Assembly (NCBI GenBank): GCA_009760885.1
Contig: CM019701.1
Location: 17,460,975 to 17,524,974 of the forward strand
DNA from: Achatina immaculata
Taxonomy: Eukaryota > Mollusca > Gastropoda > Stylommatophora > Achatinidae
DNA length: 64,000 bases
Direction: 5' to 3'
This document shows, piece after piece, positions 55,201 through 64,000 of this stretch. Both the position numbers and the translations under genes were made by a program. The notes beneath the pieces were generated by a model. That model saw only the letters and a list, made by a program, of their open reading frames with translations, had not been told where the DNA came from and did no database searches. The stretch's first letter is position 1, and each line of letters opens with the position of its first letter.

Positions 55201-55734
55201 AGCCATATCTTGACAGAGACTTATCTTTCGTCGTAATTGGTTTGTGCCAAATCAGACATCTCCTGTCTGAACAGCGTTATCATTTATTACATGACATCTC
55301 ATGACATCTGGTGTTATCAGTTATATCATGACATCTGATGTTATCAGTTATTACATGTGCATCGTGCGTTGGCGCATGTGTGAACATCCGGTTTTAAATG
55401 CGGACAAAAACACAAAAGTTGGGAACATGAAACCTTCCTTTCCTTAGAAGCATAGGAAACTGACAACGATTTAGGAATTTTTTAAATCAAAACTTATTTC
55501 TCTGATTTCCGGAAGCTAGGAAAATAAAACAAACTTTCAAATATTGTTTTCAGAAATTCCACACACGTGTCTGTCTTGTCTCCTTCCTCAAATACCTTTC
55601 GGTGTTGAGGGGACAAACAGACATCTTGATAGGTCTCGACGTTTTGCTTTATATAATGGGATATTTAATACTGCTGTAATTTCCTCTCTCTATCTCCTGT
55701 GTATTCTCTGTCTTCCTCGGTTAGCAAAATAGGT

Positions 55735-56440
55735 CTTGAAATTGACAAAGACAAAACAAAAATTATGAAATTTCTCATTAATCAAGAAGGAAACATATAT
55801 ACGTAGAAGGAACAGCTGTTGATGAAGTAAGCCAATCTGCATACCTTGGCAGCTGCATAGACCAGGATGGTGACACCAGGAAGGAAGTTAGAATTAGAAT
55901 TGCAAAAGCAACATTGTCCTTAAAAAATCTTGAGAACATATGGCATTCAAAAGTTATAAGCACAAAAACCAAATTAAGACTATTCAATTCAAATATGATA
56001 TCCACCCTCATTTATGCATGAGAAAGCTGGAACTCAGCTACAGAAATAGACAAGAAATTAGACTCTTTTGAAAACAAACACCTTAGGAAAATACTTGGTA
56101 TAAAGTGGAACGAATTTAAGAACAACACAGAGACAAGACAGATGAGTAAACAACAACCTGTCTCATGCGTGATCAGAAAAAGAAGATGGACATATGTTGG
56201 TCATGTGATGAGAAGAAACACTCAGAGAATACCAAAACAAGCTATCAAAAGGACCACAACAGGCCGAAGAAAAAGAGGTCGACCACGTGAAACTCTAAAG
56301 AGGACATTGTTAAAAGAGGCCAGTTTAGTGGGCATAACATCCCTTGATGAAGTTGAAAGACTCGTCGAAAACAGGAAAACTGGCAAGCAACTATGCGAGC
56401 CCTGTGTGACGTTTAGCGGGAAGGATGTAAGATGTAAGAT
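55735..56440 (+). pseudogene. RTE-like LINE fragment, family 2 (longest copy)
   Basis: Plus strand: EIDKDKTKIMKF, VSQSAYLGSCIDQDGDTRKE, KLRLFNSNMISTLIYA, LDSFENKHLRKILGIKWNEF, IRKRRWTYVGHVMRRNTQRI and GRPRETLKRTLLKEASLVGI. This is the RT thumb/C-terminal region. A few stops. The 3' end has GGATGTAAGATGTAAGAT, a short tandem tail. It meets the family 4 fragment tail to tail at about 56440. Confidence 0.9.
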
Positions 56441-57890
56441 ATCCTGCGGCCTCTTCCTCTGTTACCTACAAATCTTAGTGTGAGTGTTTTCTGTGATACA
56501 CTGTCTGGTGGTAGCCATGTAACATGGCCAAACTGTTTGACTTGGTGTTTCTGGATAGAGTGTAATACTGGTGTTACTCCAACCTTTGCCCTGATGGTGT
56601 CATTTCTTATGTGGTCTCTTCTTGTCACATTTAATATCCTCCTTAGATATGTAATTTCTGTCATGATGATTTTGTTTTGTTCTTTGCTGTTAGTGTCCAT
56701 GCTTAGCACTGATAGCATAGAGTTGGGAGGAAAATTGTGTTGTACTGTGCCCATTTTGTTTCAGTTGTATTTATTTTTCAGTAAAGGAGTAATTTGTCCA
56801 ATAACCTGATTCGCTTTTTTACATCTATTCTCAATGTCACAGTCAATCGTCCCTGAGGATGATATTATGCTACCCAGGTATTTGAAATGTTTCACTTGTT
56901 TCAAGGGCTGGTTGTCTAGGAAGATCTTTGTTTGGATGTCTTCTCTCGCTATGGTCATGACTTCCGTTTTTTTCAGCGCTGATCTTCATGTTGTGGCTTT
57001 TACATGCCCTTGCTAAATTATCCATGTTCTGCTGTAGGTCTTTTTTCTGATGTGGCTATAAGTGCTTGTCGTCAGCAAAAGGGAGTTCGTTTATGGTCCT
57101 CCTATTGGGTATGTCTTCTGGAAGGTGTTGTGGGTTTATCATTATTTTTTCTCTGGTTGGGCTGTTGGGCAGTTTTGTGGTTGAATTTTTACTATGTATG
57201 TTAGCTTCTTTGCAGATGTTGTCAATCTTTGTTATGAATAGTAAGAGAGATAGTACACAGCCTTGCCTCACTCCAGATTTTATAATGAATGGTTCAGAGT
57301 GTCCTGCATTTGTTCTAACTGTACACTGATTGTTTTCATATAGGTTTTTGCAAAGGTTGATCAGATGTGTACTAACTCCATAATGCTGTAGGATTTCCCA
57401 CAGTTTACATCTATCTACTCCATTAAATGCATTTTCTTGATTTACGTAAGCTATGTGCAGTATCTGATTGTGTTCAACTAATTTTTCTGTTAGCTGTCTT
57501 AGGGAGAAGATGGCATCTGTACAGCTTTTATTTTTTTTCTAAATCCCATCTGAGTTTCATTAAACTGTGGTTCAATCACTGGTCGCAGTCTGTTCTCTAG
57601 GACCTTTCAGAACATTTTTCCAGTACGGCTTAGCCGTGAGATGCTTCTCTATTGGTTGCAGTCTATTTTACTGCTTTTTTTCCACACTGGAATAATTACA
57701 GCGTTTCTCCAGTCCTGTGGTGTTTCTTATTTTTACCAGACCAAGTTATAAAGTCTATGAAGCCAAGCTGTTCTAGCATATTTCGCACATTTGATTAATT
57801 CACTGGGTATTCCATCACATCCTGGGGCTTTGTTGACTGGGGCCTTTCTGATGGCTTCTCTGATTCCAGCGTGTGGATGTCTGGTTTCAG
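56441..57890 (-). pseudogene. RTE-like LINE fragment, family 4 (most of the RT domain)
   Basis: Minus strand from 57890 down: KAPGCDGIPSELIKCAKYAR (RT finger block), DWRNAVIIPVW, FNETQMGFRKNKSCTDAIFS, GVRQGCVLSLLLFITKIDNI, LPFADDKHL (the Y/F-A-D-D catalytic box), QVKHFKYLGSIISSSGTIDC, LRRILNVTRRDHIRNDTIRA and VKQFGHVTWLPPDSVSQKT. Several frameshifts and stops make it inactive. The endonuclease domain is absent. Confidence 0.9.
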
Positions 57891-58605
57891 CTTGTAGTAT
57901 GTCTGGTTCCAGCTTGTAGTATGTCTGGTTCCAGTTCTATTGGGCCAGCTGCGGTGTTATCAATTCCAGACACAGAATTCAAATTTTCTGGCAAGACAGC
58001 GCCATAAAAACGAGATTTATCAGCTTCTGATGATAATAAGTGAAACAGAAACTGAATGTGAGGAGAGTAAGTGAGAGAGAGAGAGAGAGAGAGAAAGACA
58101 GAAATACAGAGAGAAAATGAGAAAAAAGACAGACGGACAGACATATAGATAGAGATACAGAAATACAGAAAGAGAATATCAGTTTTTGGACTTCCAAGAG
58201 ATTAAGAGAAAGCACGTACGAGAAATTATCAGTTTTCTTTGAAAGAGAATACAAAGCTCTTTGAAATCGAATCGCTTTAAACAGTCGATGAAAGTGAATA
58301 CAAAGCTTGTTAAGTCGAATCGCTTTAAACAGTCGATGAAAGTGAATACAAAGCTTGTTAAATCGAATCACTTTAAACAGTCGATGAAAGTGAATACAAA
58401 GCTTGTTAAGTCGAATCGCTTTAAATAGATGATGGGGTTAATAAGAGTTTGAAGGACTGGGGTACGGAAATGGCTATTTACTTATTGACTTATTTATTTA
58501 TTTTTTGTTTATGTCAGTAAAAGGTATTGCAAACAGAACATGTACACACATACAAATACATATGATATATCAGTGAGGAAGTGCCCTTTCTTGCCGACAA
58601 CTGAA
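57891..58605. repeat. Short repeats
   Basis: (GA)n at 58073-58095. Four ~48-bp units with AAAGCTTGTTAAGTCGAATC and GCTTTAAACAGTCGATGAAA at 58250-58430. Otherwise AT-rich and featureless. Confidence 0.85.
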
Positions 58606-58609
58606 GTTT

Positions 58610-59340
58610 TTGCTGTCTTCCTTGGGCTGACACATCACCCAGTAAATTAACATGCTGAAATAGAACACACCAGTTACACAGTCTTCCTTGGGCTGACACA
58701 CCACCCAGTAAACTAACATGCTGAGATAGAACACACCAGTTACACAGTCTTCCTTGGGCTGACACATCACCCAGTAAATTAACATGCTGAAATAGAACAC
58801 ACCAGTTACACAGTCTTCCTTGGGCTGACACATCACCCAGTAAATTAACATGCTGAAATAGAACACACCAGTTACACAGTCTTCCTTGGGCTGACACACC
58901 ACCCAGTAAATTAACATGCTGAAATAGAACACACCAGTTACACAGTCTTCCTTGGGCTGACACATCACCCAGTAAATTAACATGCTGAAATAGAACACAC
59001 CAGTTACACAGTCTTCCTTGGACTGACACACCACCCAGTAAACTAACATGCTGAGATAGAACACAGTAGTTACAGTCTTCTTGAGGCTGGTACACCAACC
59101 AATAATTAACATGCAGAGAAAGAACACAGTAGTTACAGTCTTCTTGAGGCTGGTACACCAACCAATAATTAACATGCAGAGAAAGAACACAGTAGTTACA
59201 GTCTTCTTGAGGCTGGTACACCAACCAATAATTAACATGCAGAGAAAGAACACAGTAGTTACAGTCTTCTTGAGGCTGACACATCAACTAGTAAATTAAC
59301 ATGCAGAGATAGAACACACCAGTTACACAGTCTTCCTGGA
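58610..59340. repeat. 66-bp and 63-bp related minisatellites
   Basis: 58610-59065: about seven units of 66 bp (CTTCCTTGGGCTGACACATC, ACCCAGTAAATTAACATGCT). 59065-59290: four units of 63 bp (CTTCTTGAGGCTGGTACACC, AACCAATAATTAACATGCAG). Both periods are multiples of three and give 227- and 257-codon minus frames. Units alternate CACATCAC and CACACCAC forms, suggesting two-unit duplication. Confidence 0.93.
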
Positions 59341-59555
59341 AGAAGACCGACCCACAAAGCTTCCCACTGGATAAAAGCCACCCACTTTCTCGCTGACGCT
59401 GGATGACCTTGTGGGGGTTTTCTCTGCCCCAAACACGAAAATTATGTCTGGTCATCTTGCCACTTAATTACACGGTCGATTCGTGGCTGAAAATTACACT
59501 CTCGACACCTCCTCGTCGACTTTACAGAATTGATGTATGACAGCTCTTTCATTGT
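59341..59555. other. Unique sequence between arrays
   Basis: Moderate GC, no recognised feature. Confidence 0.5.
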
Positions 59556-59559
59556 TTGT

Positions 59560-60700
59560 TAAATCATGCACTAGCTGTAGCTTGTATGTTTGTTAAATCA
59601 TGCACTAGCTGTAGCTTGTATGTTTGTTAAATCATGCACTAGCTGTAGCTTGTATGTTTGTTAAATCATGCACTAGCTGTAGCTTGTATGTTTGTTAAAT
59701 CATGCACTAGCTGTAGCTTGTATGTTTGTTAAACCATGTACTAGCTGTAGCTTGTATGTTTGTTAAATCATGCACTAGCTGTAGCTTGTATGTTTGTTAA
59801 ATCATGCACTAGCTGTAGCTTGTATGTTTGTTAAATCATGCACTAGCTGTAGCTTGTATGTTTGTTAAATCATGCACTAGCTGTAGCTTGTATGTTTGTT
59901 AAATCATGTACTAGCTGTAGCTTGTATGTTTGTTAAATCATGCACTAGCTGCAGCTTGTATGTTTGTTAAATCATGCACTAGCTGTAGCTTGTATGTTTG
60001 TTAAATCATGCACTAGCTGTAGCTTGTATGTTTGTTAAATCATGCACTAGCTGTAGCTTGTATGTTTGTTAAATCATGCACTAGCTGCAGCTTGTATGTT
60101 TGTTAAATCATGCACTAGCTGTAGCTTGTATGTTTGTTAAATCATGCACTAGCTGTAGCTTGCATCTTTGTTAAACCATGTACTAGCTTTAGCTTGCATC
60201 TTTGTTAAATCATGCACTAGCTGTAGCTTGTATGTTTGTTAAATCATGCACTAGCTGTAGCTTGTATGTTTGTTAAAGCATGCACTAGCTGTAGCTTGTG
60301 TTTGTTAAATCATGCACCAGCTGTAGTTTGTGTTTGTTAAATCATGCACCAGCTGTAGCTTGTGTTTGTTAAAGCATACACTCGCTGTAGCCTGTGTTTT
60401 TTGTTAAAGCATGCACCAGCTGTAGCTTGTATGTTTGTTAAATCATGCACCAGCTGTAGCTTGTGTTTGTTAAATCATGCACCAGCTGTAGCTTGTGTTT
60501 GTTAAATCATGCACCAGCTGTAGCTTGTATGTTTGTTAAATCATGCACCAGCTGTAGCTTGTATGTTTGTTAAATCATGCACCAGCTGTAGCTTGTATGT
60601 TTGTTAAATCATGCACCAGCTGTAGCTTGTGTTTGTTAAATCATGCACCAGCTGTAGCTTGTGTGTTTGTTAAAACATACACTAGCTGTAGCTTGTATAA
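59560..60700. repeat. 34-bp minisatellite (GTTAAATCATGCACTAGCTG)
   Basis: About 34 units with TAGCTTGTATGTTTGTTAAA. The left two thirds carry GCACTAG; the right third carries GCACCAG and a 4-bp-shorter unit type (TTGTGTTTGTTAAATC), so two lineages expanded side by side. Confidence 0.95.
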
Positions 60701-60813
60701 TTAACACACATTTATTCCATGTCGCTGTCTTCATTCAGTGTCCTCCGGTAAGTGTAAAGGAACTTTTGGAACAGCCTATATGATCACATATGTGGCTATG
60801 TTAAGTCCACATA

Positions 60814-61869
60814 CGAGGGTCATACCGAAAGTCGTGAGCAAATTTTTTTTAAAAATCAGAATTTATAGAGTGAGAAAAAATAAATGTATCACCTTATCTG
60901 AATCCTTTGCACTTCATGTAGAATTCATATGACGTCACCACCATGTGTCACGTGACCATGCGGAGCAGAAACAAAATGGTGGGTGCTAAAGTTTCGTTTC
61001 GTCAACGTGCTGCTATTGAGTTCATCGTTAAAGAGGAAATCCCCGGTGCTGAAATTCACCAAAGGCTTCAACTTGTTTATGGAGATGTGTGCATGGGTGG
61101 CAGAAATGTTAGGAGGTGTGTGAAACATTTAAAAGCTGGAAACACGAGCATCCAAGATATGCCTCGCAGCGGTCGCCCTCGAACTGACTCCACTGAATGC
61201 AACGTGGAAAGGGTTGACGACATCATTAAACAATACAGATGTGTCACAGTATCTGAAATCGCTGTAAATCTTGGAATAGGACACAATGCAGTACAGGAAA
61301 TTATTGAAACCCTAGGCTATAGAAAAGTTTGTGCCCGTTGAGTCCCACGTTTGTTGAGTGAAGATCACAAAGCTGTGAGAAAAACTCTGCCCGCCGGACA
61401 ACTGAAGAAGTTCAGAAAATAGGTTGGGAAATCCTTCCACACCCTGCCTATAACCCTGACCTGGCACCCAGTGATTACCATCTTTTAGGTTTTGTGAAAG
61501 AACAAATGCGAGGCCATCACTACGACACAGGAGATCGTCCAGAAAGCAGTGCGTCTGTCCCTTCGGTCAGCTGGAACGGAATTCTACTGGGAGGGTATTT
61601 TCAAAAGGAAAAGAGTAGAAACACCTTTATTATTTAACGATAACGCACTTGTGTTATGCCTATACAATAATTATTGTGTGTTTCAAACTTTCAGAGCGAT
61701 GGGAAAAATATGTGCAGAGAAATGGAGATTATGTTGAAAAGCGAAGAAAATAATGCAGTTTACGGGGATCTATTTATATTTTCTCTATCTATAAATTTTA
61801 TATTTTCTCTATCTATAAATTCTGATTTGAAAAATAAATCCTTGCTCACGACTTTCGGTATGACCCTCG
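60814..61869 (+). mobile_element. Mariner element with perfect 28-bp ends and a deleted core
   Basis: This 1056-bp element lies between TA pairs (60812-60813; 61870-61871). The first 28 bp (CGAGGGTCATACCGAAAGTC and GTGAGCAA) are repeated exactly, inverted, at the right end. An intact plus frame (60943-61341) encodes the DNA-binding half: KVSFRQRAAIEFIVKEEIPG, SGRPRTDSTE, EIAVNLGIGHNAVQEIIETL. The frame then stops; the first and second catalytic Asp regions are missing, and only PAYNPDLAPSDYHLLGFVKE (third Asp) remains near 61445-61500. It therefore looks like an internally deleted, cross-mobilisable copy. Confidence 0.94.
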
Positions 61870-61964
61870 TACATTGTATAATCACATGTTTAGTTATGTT
61901 TGTTCATATATGTTCTTGTTTATGTTCATGTGTTTTGTCGATTGTGTTTTTGGTCACACACATA

Positions 61965-62010
61965 ATGTATGTATGTGTGTGTATGTATGTATGTATGTAT
62001 GTATGTATGT
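61965..62010. repeat. (GTAT)n microsatellite near a donor
   Basis: About ten GTAT units, 20 bp past the donor of exon 62031-62156 on the host strand. Confidence 0.95.
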
Positions 62011-62030
62011 GAGTAAGCGCCAGAACTAAC

Positions 62031-62156
62031 CTCATCATAAAGTTTAGCGTAGTCTTTCTTCAGTCTCTCATGCTCGTCTTCCACAATATGCAGTCTCTCT
62101 TTCAGACCTTGGATCTGGTCCGTGGCGATGTGTAGGTGGCGCTGACTTTTCACCAG
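62031..62156 (-). CDS. Host gene exon (42 codons, coiled coil), most 5' exon seen
   Basis: Acceptor CCTTGTCTTTCAG and donor GATGAG|GTTAGTTC, phase 0. Encodes LVKSQRHLHIATDQIQGLKE, RLHIVEDEHERLKKDYAKLY and DE. Exactly six heptads with Leu/Ile/Val at core positions. The open phase-0 acceptor shows that at least one more exon lies upstream, beyond the window or unseen before 64000. Confidence 0.9.
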
Positions 62157-64000
62157 CTGAAAGACAAGGAAGAAAGTTGTTATCTTCGGATGATAACTGG
62201 AACAATGACAGTGAAGCAAGAACTCTGATGGCTCTCTCTGCATCGATGAACAAAAGTAGAGCTCAGACACCTACTGTAGGTGTGTAAGGGGGGTTGGGGG
62301 AAGAGAATGATACCACGTGATGTGACCTGAAGGTGATGTGTTAAAGGGGTAAGGGATCAGTAGGCTTTCAGTCCAGGGCGGACTGCCAAACCGGTAGGAT
62401 GTTTCTACGACTGGAGGGAGTTGTATGGTGTTCCAAGTGTGCCATAAAAAATGTATGGTGTTCCGAGATTGCCAGAAAAGTGTATGGTGCTCCTAATGTG
62501 TCTGAAAAAAGGTATGGTGTTCCGAGTGTGCCAGAAAAAAATGTATAGTGTTCCGAGTGTGCCAGAAAAAAAATGTATGGTGTTCCGAGAGTGCTAGAAA
62601 AGTGTATGGTGTTCCGAGAGCGCCAGAAAAAAAATATTTTGACCTTTTATAAATTTTTCTTAGTTGCTAATGAAGTTATTTTGTGATCACATAGTGTGGT
62701 GACGCTGTCCAAGTAATGTGAGTTTTGTTTTAGTGTGGTGACATTGTCCATATGTTATTCTGTTTCAGATTTTTTTGTGAGAAACTCTGTTGTGGTCAAA
62801 CAGTAATAGATCCCAACTCACCTGTTTATGCTAGCGCGGAGAAAGTATCTCCGTGTTCCGATTGAGAGCTCAGTCACGTGGATGTGGGGGGGGGGGGTGG
62901 GCGGGATGTATGAGTGGGGGAGTTTCTGGTCTGAATGTGGTAGAGACAGGTCGTGTGTGAGTTTTTTTTTCTAGAAAGGGATGTTAGGGATTCTCTGGTT
63001 CATTATGTAAGTTTGGTGTGATTGTCCTCTTTCAGGACAGAAGTGTTGTTCTAGTATGTAGTAGTTGTGTTTATTTGTCATTTTTAGGACAACAGTTGTC
63101 GTAGTTGTAGTTAGATGGATAGTCCGTTTTAGGACAATATTGTGTTAGATGGATTGTCCTTTTTCAGAACAGATGTTGTAGTTGTCATGTAATGTAGAGT
63201 GTCTTTTTGATTTGTCCCCTTTTTTGGACAAGGTTATAATTTCAGTTTGAAAGGCATGTTATAGTTTTGAAGTTAGCATGTTTTGTCAACTTTGTATGTC
63301 TGAGTTAGTCCCATGGCGATGTTAATCATTCGGACATTTTTTTAATGATCATTGTAATTGTTCTCATCAGTTTACATTCCACATCTATGCAACACACATC
63401 GAACAAATGGGATTCATCATTAAACATTTGCTGATTGTTTGGTGACTGCTGAATCTTGTGATTATTGGATTCTTGTTAAGTGTCAGCTGTAGTGCTGAGT
63501 TAGTCGATTACATGTAACTGGTCATGTCATGTATTGATGTGTAGTTGTATATTATTAACTAGGTTGTCTTGTTACACGGAGTATACCAATGTAACGTCTG
63601 TCGTGTCACTGGGTTCATGTTAACGTGTAATAGGCACAGAACAGAACACGTGTTTATTATTCAGTAATACAAATACTGAAATCTGTTTCATATGTAATGT
63701 GAGTTTTGTTTTAATGTGGTGACAGTGTCCATGTCATGTGAGTTTTGTTTTATTGTGGTGGCACTGTCCAGGTAATGTGATCTGCATCTCATGATGATCC
63801 AGTTGACCCTCAACACCAGGCAGTGTGGGTCTGTAAAGATGGCGTACCACGAGCTGGCAGAGGTCACGTGATGTTCTTCAGCTGGTTGGACGGAGGACGT
63901 AATAAGCCGGCAGGAATGTTCGAGTAATTGATAAAACGTGACCTTGGCACGCGCGGCGTCTCATCGGTAAAGATGTCATGCTAACAATGTTAATGTTTAC
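62157..64000. other. Intron at the right edge, with short repeats
   Basis: 62400-62635: about seven ~30-bp units with GTATGGTGTTCCGAG and GTGCCAGAAAA. G-run at 62887-62897. A ~55-bp segment (AATGTGAGTTTTGTTTTA, GTGGTGAC) occurs at 62718-62760 and again twice at 63697-63770. 63020-63240 has repeated AGGACA...GTTGTAG motifs. 63800-63960 is GC-richer with AAAGATGGCG and GTCACGTGATG. No further host exon recognised. Confidence 0.6.

Larger units (their letters stand above)
2035..62156 (-). other. Host gene: multi-exon coiled-coil protein, 3' part (14 exons visible)
   Basis: Fourteen exons can be chained in order: 62031-62156, 45700-45828, 42759-42884, 36124-36828, 34630-34833, 31962-32051, 31462-31578, 30305-30460, 26780-26947, 25435-25578, 21837-21959, 7082-7105, 6068-6147 and 2035-3703. 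Each internal exon has AG/GT borders. All are multiples of three except 6068-6147 (80 bp), whose two-base overhang is completed by the first base of the terminal exon. About 1,285 residues are visible. The first ~730 are mostly Glu/Lys/Arg/Gln/Leu-rich coiled coil; the last ~555 are Ser/Pro-rich. No N-terminal methionine exon is in the window. Architecture suggests a cytoskeletal, centrosomal or Golgi scaffold; MTCL/SOGA is one candidate I could not verify. Confidence 0.85.

Noticed and set aside
58514..59287. Cys-rich 257- and 227-codon minus frames
   Set aside because: Two phases of the 66/63-bp minisatellite; the Cys-rich look comes from ACA-containing units, not a real domain.
62824..62880. 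Possible further upstream host exon ending in AACAG|GTGAGTTGG (minus)
   Set aside because: The donor is good, but no acceptor with an open phase-0 frame could be found before it; the upstream side is a C-run.
63830..63960. Promoter of an unrelated gene (AAAGATGGCG, CACGTG)
   Set aside because: A short GC-richer patch with common motifs at the window edge; the ATG frame there closes after eight codons and nothing further supports it.

Overview
The window is animal nuclear DNA: intron-rich, AT-rich and crowded with minisatellites and decayed transposons. The mixture of Tc1/mariner, hAT, RTE-like LINE, Penelope-like and tRNA-derived SINE remnants with very long simple arrays would suit a mollusc (possibly a cephalopod) or another lophotrochozoan. 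That is inference; no sequence here fixes the species.

One host gene runs through almost the whole window on the minus strand. Fourteen exons can be read between 62156 and 2035, and the 5' end lies beyond the right edge. The first thirteen encode mostly charged alpha-helical coiled coil. The last, 2035-3703, encodes a 555-residue Ser/Pro/Thr-rich, probably disordered C-terminus. Every visible internal junction is phase 0 except the last, which is phase 2 and matches on both sides. Two exons are too short to stand out as open frames: a 129-bp acidic exon at 45700-45828 and a 24-bp microexon at 7082-7105. I could not name the family with confidence. A microtubule- or centrosome-associated coiled-coil protein (for example MTCL/SOGA-like) is a guess from architecture only.

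Layout from low to high coordinate: a 64-bp minisatellite beyond the gene's 3' end (0.5-1.6 kb); the terminal exon; a ~1.2-kb foldback repeat (4-5.1 kb); two small exons (6.1 and 7.1 kb); a repeat-dominated intron (7.1-21.8 kb) with a 19-bp array split by a Tc1 element, Penelope-like copies and arrays grown from Penelope sequence; exons at 21.8, 25.4, 26.8, 30.3, 31.5, 32.0, 34.6 and 36.1 kb with splice-site-bearing arrays and mariner, hAT and LINE copies between them; a long intron with LINE RNase H and RT remnants (36.8-42.8 kb); exons at 42.8 and 45.7 kb; a final long repeat-filled intron (45.8-62.0 kb) including a 3.2-kb 19-bp satellite; and exon 62031-62156.

The most interesting pattern is that several minisatellites inside the gene are tandem copies of its own exon-intron junctions, or carry splice-site-like sequence in the transcribed orientation. 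The clearest are seven extra donor sites after exon 36124-36828, about 21 after exon 25435-25578, and about eight acceptor-like copies before exon 34630-34833. A second pattern is that two minisatellites at 17.9-19.6 kb arose from the coding sequence of a Penelope-like element.
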